A stretch of 17,317 nucleotides of DNA, taken from positions 1 to 17,317 of the forward strand of contig JALFGI010000158.1 in assembly GCA_022777455.1 (NCBI GenBank). The letters run 5' to 3'. The notes under the pieces were generated by a model. It made no database searches. It was not told the DNA's origin and saw nothing but the letters and a program-made list of their open reading frames with translations. The stretch's first letter is position 1. The number at the start of each line of letters is the position of its first letter. Source of the DNA: Clostridiales bacterium (GTDB taxonomy: Bacteria > Bacillota_A > Clostridia > Oscillospirales > Oscillospiraceae). Position numbers and translations under genes: made by a program. Below are positions 13,646 through 17,317 of the stretch, piece by piece.

Positions 13646-14097
13646 TTTTCCTCCAGGTATTTGCTGATTTCCCGCATAAAGCTGCTGGCATCCTGGAACC
13701 GGTGGTAGATGGAGGCGAAGCGGATGTATGCCACCTCGTCCACGGGTTTCAGTCGTTCCATCACCATTTCGCCCAGACGCTCGGTGGTGATTTCCCGTTC
13801 CAGATTGTTTTGAATGGTTTGCTCGATTTCGGTGGCGATGCGCTCCAGATCATTCACGTCCACCTTCCGCTTGTCGAAGGCCCGGATCATGCTGTTGATG
13901 ATTTTGTTCCGGTCGAAGTTCTGCCGGGAACCGTTGCGCTTCACCACGATGATGGGCAGGGTTTCCACAATTTCATAGGTGGTAAACCGGCGCAGGCAGC
14001 CCATGCACTCCCGACGGCGCCGGATGCTCAGTCCGTCATCGGAGTGACGGGAGTCGACAACTTTGCTTTCCTGCTCTCCGCAAAAAGGACATTTCAT
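13642..14097 (-). CDS. nrdR: Transcriptional repressor NrdR
   Basis: A 151-residue repressor of ribonucleotide reductase genes. It senses ATP/dATP through an ATP-cone and binds NrdR boxes. The N-terminal zinc ribbon has C3-x2-C6 (CPFC) and C31-x2-C34 (CMGC) with the conserved SRHSDDGLSIRRRREC and RRFTTYE between and after. The ATP-cone covers about residues 47-137 (VVKRNGSRQNFDRNKII, then VAYIRFASIYHRF near 126-138). Length and motifs are typical. A minus-strand promoter lies 35-63 bp upstream, and the SdpI-family gene overlaps its stop. Its ribosome-binding site is weak (GAGTGTG). No ribonucleotide reductase gene is in the window. Confidence 0.97.
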   Translation of the reverse strand: MKCPFCGEQESKVVDSRHSDDGLSIRRRRECMGCLRRFTTYEIVETLPIIVVKRNGSRQNFDRNKIINSMIRAFDKRKVDVNDLERIATEIEQTIQNNLEREITTERLGEMVMERLKPVDEVAYIRFASIYHRFQDASSFMREISKYLEEK

Positions 14098-14131
14098 GGG
14101 CGGTCACACTCTTTTCATCGAATTACCCAAT

Positions 14132-14160
14132 ATTATATCAGATGTTGGTGAAACTGTCCA
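14132..14160 (-). promoter_or_regulatory. Promoter of nrdR
   Basis: On the minus strand, TGGACA (14155-14160), a 17-bp spacer and TATAAT (14132-14137) lie 35-63 bp before the nrdR start. A full NrdR box is not visible, so autoregulation is not supported here. Confidence 0.75.
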
Positions 14161-14200
14161 GCTTTTTTTCTGCCCCGGCGGCTCCGGCGGCGGTTTTCCC

Positions 14201-14229
14201 TTGCATTTCTGCCTGTTTTGGAGTAAAAT
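14201..14229 (+). promoter_or_regulatory. Promoter of the small membrane protein-lspA-rluD operon
   Basis: TTGCAT (14201-14206), a 17-bp spacer and TAAAAT (14224-14229) give a start near 14236 and a leader of about 60 nt before the ATG at 14295. It is divergent from the nrdR promoter, with 40 bp between the two -35 boxes. Confidence 0.65.
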
Positions 14230-14294
14230 GAGAGAAATCTGCCCGGAACCGGAATACCCGGGGAATCCGGCGGGAAAACAGGAAAGGAAATTCT

Positions 14295-14699
14295 ATGAAA
14301 AAATCATCTCTCATGGCCGTTTGGGGCATTTTCTATATTATCTGTGCCGGGTTGGGATTTATACCCGAACCGGAGGGCGCCGTCCGGATTTTTCTGACGG
14401 TGATCTCCGTGCTGTTCTTTGTCCCTCCGGCAATTTTGCTGTATGACGCCTTTTCCGGCCGGGACCGGAAAATGATCCTTCTCATCCGCCGGCTGTCCGC
14501 CCTGTCCCTGGGGGTGACGCTGGTGCTGCTCATCGCCAATTTCCTGGCTGCCCTGACAAGCGAATGGCTGGGCACCGTGCTCCACGTGCTGCTGGCGATT
14601 TGCTCCGCACCCATGTTCTGCAGCAACTACTGGATATTGTCGCTGTTTTTGTGGGCGGTGCTGCTGGTGAGCTCCATGCAGAAATGGAAGGAGAAGTAA
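14295..14699 (+). CDS. Hypothetical four-segment membrane protein
   Basis: A 134-residue integral membrane protein that I do not recognise. It has about four hydrophobic segments near residues 7-23, 29-50, 66-87 and 92-128 (the last long enough for two), with a short charged loop FSGRDRKMILLIRR between the second and third. The start ATG has AGGAAAGGAA 5 nt ahead. It is the first gene of a compact operon: lspA begins 3 nt after its stop and rluD overlaps lspA. It has no cysteine or charged catalytic pattern that suggests an enzyme. Position alone hints at a link with envelope biogenesis. Confidence 0.8.
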   Translation: MKKSSLMAVWGIFYIICAGLGFIPEPEGAVRIFLTVISVLFFVPPAILLYDAFSGRDRKMILLIRRLSALSLGVTLVLLIANFLAALTSEWLGTVLHVLLAICSAPMFCSNYWILSLFLWAVLLVSSMQKWKEK

Positions 14700-14702
14700 G
14701 CC

Positions 14703-15179
14703 ATGGCGTTTGCGTGTTATGCCCTTTTTGCCCTGCTCATTGCGGCAGGAGATCAGATCACCAAGTATCTGGTGGTAGAAAACATTGCCCTGTTCCAGGA
14801 TGTGCCCCTGCTTCCCGGGGTGCTGGGACTGACCCATGTGCGCAACGAGGGGGCGGCCTTTTCCTCCTTCCGGGGGATGCAGTGGCTGTTCGTTCTGATT
14901 TTTGTGGTGCTGACCCTGGCGGTGGTGTATGAGTATTTCAAAAAGCCCATGCCATTTACCGCCCTGGAGCGGTGGTGCATCGCGGCCATCTACGGCGGCG
15001 GCCTGGGCAATATGATCGACCGGGTGCGCCTGGGCTATGTGGTGGACATGCTGGAGACGGAATTTATGGAGTTTCCGGTGTTCAATGTGGCGGACTGCTT
15101 CATCACCTGCGGCTGCGTGGTGCTGATGGTGCACCTGGCGTTTTTCAACAAGAGCTTTTGGAAGGATGGGAAAAAATGA
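14703..15179 (+). CDS. lspA: Lipoprotein signal peptidase (signal peptidase II)
   Basis: A 158-residue membrane aspartyl protease that cleaves the signal peptide of prolipoproteins after lipid modification of the lipobox cysteine. Four hydrophobic segments are visible (near residues 3-16, 58-76, 91-103 and 132-148). Conserved boxes are GDQITKYLV (16-24), NEGAAFS (48-54), GGGLGNMIDRVRLGYVVDM with catalytic D115, and FNVADCFI with catalytic D131. AAGGAGAAG precedes the ATG by 7 nt and lies at the end of the upstream gene. The stop overlaps the rluD start (ATGA), the lspA-rluD order common in Firmicutes. Confidence 0.97.
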   Translation: MAFACYALFALLIAAGDQITKYLVVENIALFQDVPLLPGVLGLTHVRNEGAAFSSFRGMQWLFVLIFVVLTLAVVYEYFKKPMPFTALERWCIAAIYGGGLGNMIDRVRLGYVVDMLETEFMEFPVFNVADCFITCGCVVLMVHLAFFNKSFWKDGKK

Positions 15180-16078
15180 CGCTGATCGCGGACACGGCGG
15201 GGGAACGGCTGGATGCGTTCCTGGCCCGCAGCGAATTGGGCCTGAGCCGCAGCGCCGTTCAGAAACTGATGGAGGAGGGCTGCGTGCAGCTTTCCGGAAA
15301 GCCCGGCAGGAAGAATGACCGGCTGAACGTGGGGGATGTGGTGGAGGTTACCCTGCCGGAGCCCAAGGCGGTGGACGTGGCTCCCACACAAATGGAACTG
15401 GATATTGTCTATGAGGACGAGGACGTGGTGGTGATCAACAAGCCCAAGGGGCTGGTGGTCCATCCCGCCGCGGGACACCAGGACGACACCTTGGTCAACG
15501 GCCTGCTCTACGCCATGGGGGACTCCCTCTCCGGAATCAACGGAGAACTGCGCCCGGGCATCGTCCACCGGATCGACAAGGATACCTCCGGATTATTGGC
15601 GGTAGCCAAAAATGACCTGGCCCACACGGTGCTGGCCTCCCAGCTGAAGGACCACACCATGGCCCGGACCTATGAGGCCATTGTCTGCGGAAATCTGAAG
15701 GAGGACAGCGGCACCGTGGATGCCCCCATCGGCCGGCACCCCACGGACCGGAAAAGAATGTGCGTGACGGAGCGCAATTCCAAACCGGCGGTGACCCACT
15801 GGGAGGTGGTGAAGCGCTACCGGGGCTATACCCACATCCGCTGCCATCTGGAAACCGGCCGCACCCACCAGATCCGGGTACATATGGCTCACATCGGCCA
15901 CCCCATTCTGGGAGATACGGTGTACGGCCGGAAAAAGCCGGAGCTGGGCCAGGACAGCCAGTGCCTCCATGCCGGGGCCTTGTGCTTCCGCCACCCCCGG
16001 GACGGCCGCCCGGTGATGGTTTTCGCCCCCTTGCCCGACTATTTCCGGCAGGTGCTGGAGAAATTGGAGAAAATGTAA
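15176..16078 (+). CDS. rluD: RluA/RluD-family pseudouridine synthase
   Basis: A 300-residue enzyme that isomerises uridine to pseudouridine, probably in 23S rRNA. An S4 RNA-binding domain occupies about residues 9-60 (RLDAFLARSELGLSRSAVQKLMEEGCV). The catalytic domain has LDIVYEDEDVVVINKPKGLVVHP, the signature HRIDKDTSGLL with catalytic D134, and GRTHQIRVHMAHIGHPILGD. This matches RluD/YlyB in length and motifs; in Bacillus the homologous gene also follows lspA. The start at 15176 overlaps the lspA stop; an in-frame extension into lspA is an artefact. The exact target uridines cannot be inferred, so rluD is used in the family sense. A bidirectional terminator follows 62 bp after the stop. Confidence 0.94.
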   Translation: MTLIADTAGERLDAFLARSELGLSRSAVQKLMEEGCVQLSGKPGRKNDRLNVGDVVEVTLPEPKAVDVAPTQMELDIVYEDEDVVVINKPKGLVVHPAAGHQDDTLVNGLLYAMGDSLSGINGELRPGIVHRIDKDTSGLLAVAKNDLAHTVLASQLKDHTMARTYEAIVCGNLKEDSGTVDAPIGRHPTDRKRMCVTERNSKPAVTHWEVVKRYRGYTHIRCHLETGRTHQIRVHMAHIGHPILGDTVYGRKKPELGQDSQCLHAGALCFRHPRDGRPVMVFAPLPDYFRQVLEKLEKM

Positions 16079-16140
16079 TTGGATGGTGGATCGGATGGCA
16101 CGGGTTTCAACCCGCCCTGCGAAATTTATCTGAAAAATCA

Positions 16141-16183
16141 CCCCGGCAGGAATTCCTGAAATTCCTGCCGGGGTAGTTCTTTT
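16141..16183. terminator. Bidirectional terminator between rluD and serine acetyltransferase
   Basis: A perfect 14-bp stem (CCCCGGCAGGAATT 16141-16154 with AATTCCTGCCGGGG 16160-16173) has loop CCTGA. The plus side is followed by TAGTTCTTTTTATT. The minus side (reading left from 16140) is followed by TGATTTTTC. It can end both convergent transcripts. Confidence 0.9.
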
Positions 16184-17100
16184 TATTCGCCCTGCTGATC
16201 TTCCCAGAAGGGCTCAGTTTTGTGGGATTTGAACTGGAGCTCCTGACTCTTGACGCTGACGGTGGTGCTGGCGGGGATGGAATGGGTGATGAACACGTTG
16301 GAGCCGATGACGCAGTCCCTGCCGATCACCGTCTCGCCGCCCAGAATGGAGGCGCCGGCGTAGATGGTCACGTTGTCCTCGATGGTGGGGTGGCGCCGCT
16401 TGCCCCGCAGGCTCTGGCCGCCCCGGGTGGTGAGGGCGCCCAGGGTCACGCCCTGGTAGATCTTCACATGGTCACCAATCACCGTGGTTTCGCCCACCAC
16501 GATGCCGGTGCCGTGGTCAATGAAAAAGTATTTGCCGATGGTGGCACCGGGGTTGATGTCGATGCCGGTGACGCTGTGGGCATGCTCCGTCATGATTCGG
16601 GGCAGCATGGGCACCCCCAGCGTGTAGAGCACATGGGCCAGCCGGTACACCGTGACGGCGAACAGGCCGGGATAGCAGAAGATGATTTCATCGGTGCTGA
16701 AGGCGGCGGGGTCACCGTCGTAAAAGGCCTCCACATCCGTCTGGCAGATGGCCCGGACGGCGGGGACGGCCCGGAAGAACTGCAGGGAAATCTCCTGGGC
16801 CTTTTCTTCCGCATGGGCCTGCTCCGTCTGGCAGCGCAGGACGATGGCGATCTGCTTGTTCAGATTATACATCACGTCCTCGATGAGCATGGACAGGTTG
16901 TGCCGGGCGTTGTAGATGCGGTAGCTCTTGTCCCGGGAGGAGCCGGGGTAGACAATGCGCAGGAGCTTGTAGATGATGTCGATCACCGTGTCCTTGTCGG
17001 GATGGACGAAGGGATCCAGCTTGTCGATATCCCGCTGGTGGCGGTAATCCTCCAGAATCTCATCTACAATGCCTTCAATCTGCTGTTCAATGGGAGACAT
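16183..17100 (-). CDS. epsC: Serine O-acetyltransferase (EpsC/CysE-like)
   Basis: A 305-residue enzyme that makes O-acetylserine from serine and acetyl-CoA, the first step of cysteine synthesis. A helical N-terminal domain (about 1-160) precedes a left-handed beta-helix of hexapeptide repeats: INPGATIGKYFFIDHGTGIVVGETTVIGDHVKIYQGVTLG and later NVTIYAGASILGGETVIGRDCVIG. The catalytic-type DHGTG histidine and the following RHPTI element are present. The insert between them (ALTTRGGQSLRGKR) is longer than in Escherichia coli CysE and typical of the EpsC subgroup. GAAGGAG lies 7 nt before the ATG. No cysK is next door and no T-box or SAM riboswitch is visible in the short leader. A more general hexapeptide acetyltransferase is a less likely alternative. 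Confidence 0.92.
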   Translation of the reverse strand: MSPIEQQIEGIVDEILEDYRHQRDIDKLDPFVHPDKDTVIDIIYKLLRIVYPGSSRDKSYRIYNARHNLSMLIEDVMYNLNKQIAIVLRCQTEQAHAEEKAQEISLQFFRAVPAVRAICQTDVEAFYDGDPAAFSTDEIIFCYPGLFAVTVYRLAHVLYTLGVPMLPRIMTEHAHSVTGIDINPGATIGKYFFIDHGTGIVVGETTVIGDHVKIYQGVTLGALTTRGGQSLRGKRRHPTIEDNVTIYAGASILGGETVIGRDCVIGSNVFITHSIPASTTVSVKSQELQFKSHKTEPFWEDQQGE

Positions 17101-17129
17101 ACGATCACTCCTTCACGTTCTTGGGGATA

Positions 17130-17158
17130 AGTGTACCATAGCAGGCCACCGCTGTCAA
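17130..17158 (-). promoter_or_regulatory. Promoter of the serine acetyltransferase gene
   Basis: On the minus strand, TTGACA (17153-17158), a 17-bp spacer and TACACT (17130-17135) give a start about 25 nt before the ATG. The leader is too short for a T-box or riboswitch. Confidence 0.82.
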
Positions 17159-17198
17159 AAGATAAATTGTAATTTGGCGGGCTGGGATTGACGCACCC

Positions 17199-17317
17199 CT
17201 TGGCTCCCCCTATGGGGGAGCTGGCTGCCCCATAGGGGCAGACTGAGAGGGCAACACATGGATTTTGGTTGCCATTGTCTTACTGCGGTACCCTCTCAGT
17301 CAGCCTGACGGCTGCCA
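17199..17317. repeat. Second palindromic (MITE-like) repeat, cut by the right edge
   Basis: The visible part starts near CTTGGCTCCCCC and shows nested dyads: hairpin GCTCCCCC/GGGGGAGC (17203-17221), hairpin CTGCCCC/GGGGCAG (17225-17241), outer arms GACTGAGAGGG (17241-17251) with CCCTCTCAGTC (17291-17301), and inner GGCAAC/GTTGCC (17250-17255 with 17268-17273). The sequence after 17301 (AGCCTGACGGCTGCCA) looks like the start of the mirrored right end. No gene is seen in 17159-17317. It is unrelated in sequence to the 9043/12875 repeat. Confidence 0.75.

Noticed and set aside
14101..14160. NrdR box in the nrdR promoter
   Set aside because: Only a short ACACT fragment is seen; there is no full 16-bp box or paired boxes.
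1..17317. CRISPR array, tRNA, rRNA, replication origin or phage genes
   Set aside because: No regularly spaced repeats, cloverleaf sequences, rRNA segments, DnaA-box clusters or phage structural or integrase genes were seen.

Overview
The window looks like a chromosomal segment of a moderately GC-rich gut-type member of the Clostridia, most likely Oscillospiraceae/Ruminococcaceae. I infer this from the electron-bifurcating NfnAB pair, a clostridial-type glycogen phosphorylase, an EpsC-like serine acetyltransferase, strong AGGAGG ribosome-binding sites, TTGACA/TATAAT promoters, and CTG/AAG/GGC-rich codon use in the metabolic genes. The taxonomic call is inference; no rRNA or tRNA gene is visible.

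Layout. 1-2260: 3' part of glycogen phosphorylase with its terminator. 2276-2971: a RelB/DinJ antitoxin and RelE/ParE-like toxin pair under a promoter spanned by an inverted-repeat operator. 3049-5445: nfnA-nfnB behind a perfect-consensus promoter and ending in a strong terminator. 5444-6090: an XRE repressor divergent from a 63-residue Cys-rich protein, with repeated AATACA half-sites between them. 6161-6991 (minus): a leucine-rich-repeat-like protein. 7056-9005: a DEDDh exonuclease and a class I aminotransferase, apparently one transcript. 9043-13031: an ECF sigma factor, a six-segment membrane protein, an ABC ATPase and an ABC-2-like permease. This block is bracketed by two directly oriented copies of a ~150-bp palindromic (MITE-like) repeat. 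13127-14160 (minus): nrdR and an overlapping SdpI-family gene. 14201-16180: a small membrane protein, lspA and an RluD-family pseudouridine synthase. 16183-17158 (minus): serine acetyltransferase. 17199-17317: the left part of a second, unrelated palindromic repeat cut by the window edge.

How the genes work together. Most of the window is core metabolism and housekeeping: glycogen breakdown, NADH/NADPH/ferredoxin balancing, lipoprotein maturation, ribosome modification, deoxynucleotide-synthesis control and cysteine synthesis. The accessory parts are the toxin-antitoxin pair, the XRE/small-protein switch and the sigma-ABC cassette. I found no clearly unprecedented system. The most unusual signals are the paired repeats around the sigma-ABC cassette, where one terminal hairpin carries a compensated base-pair change, and a long hairpin inside that cassette between the sigma gene and its membrane partner.
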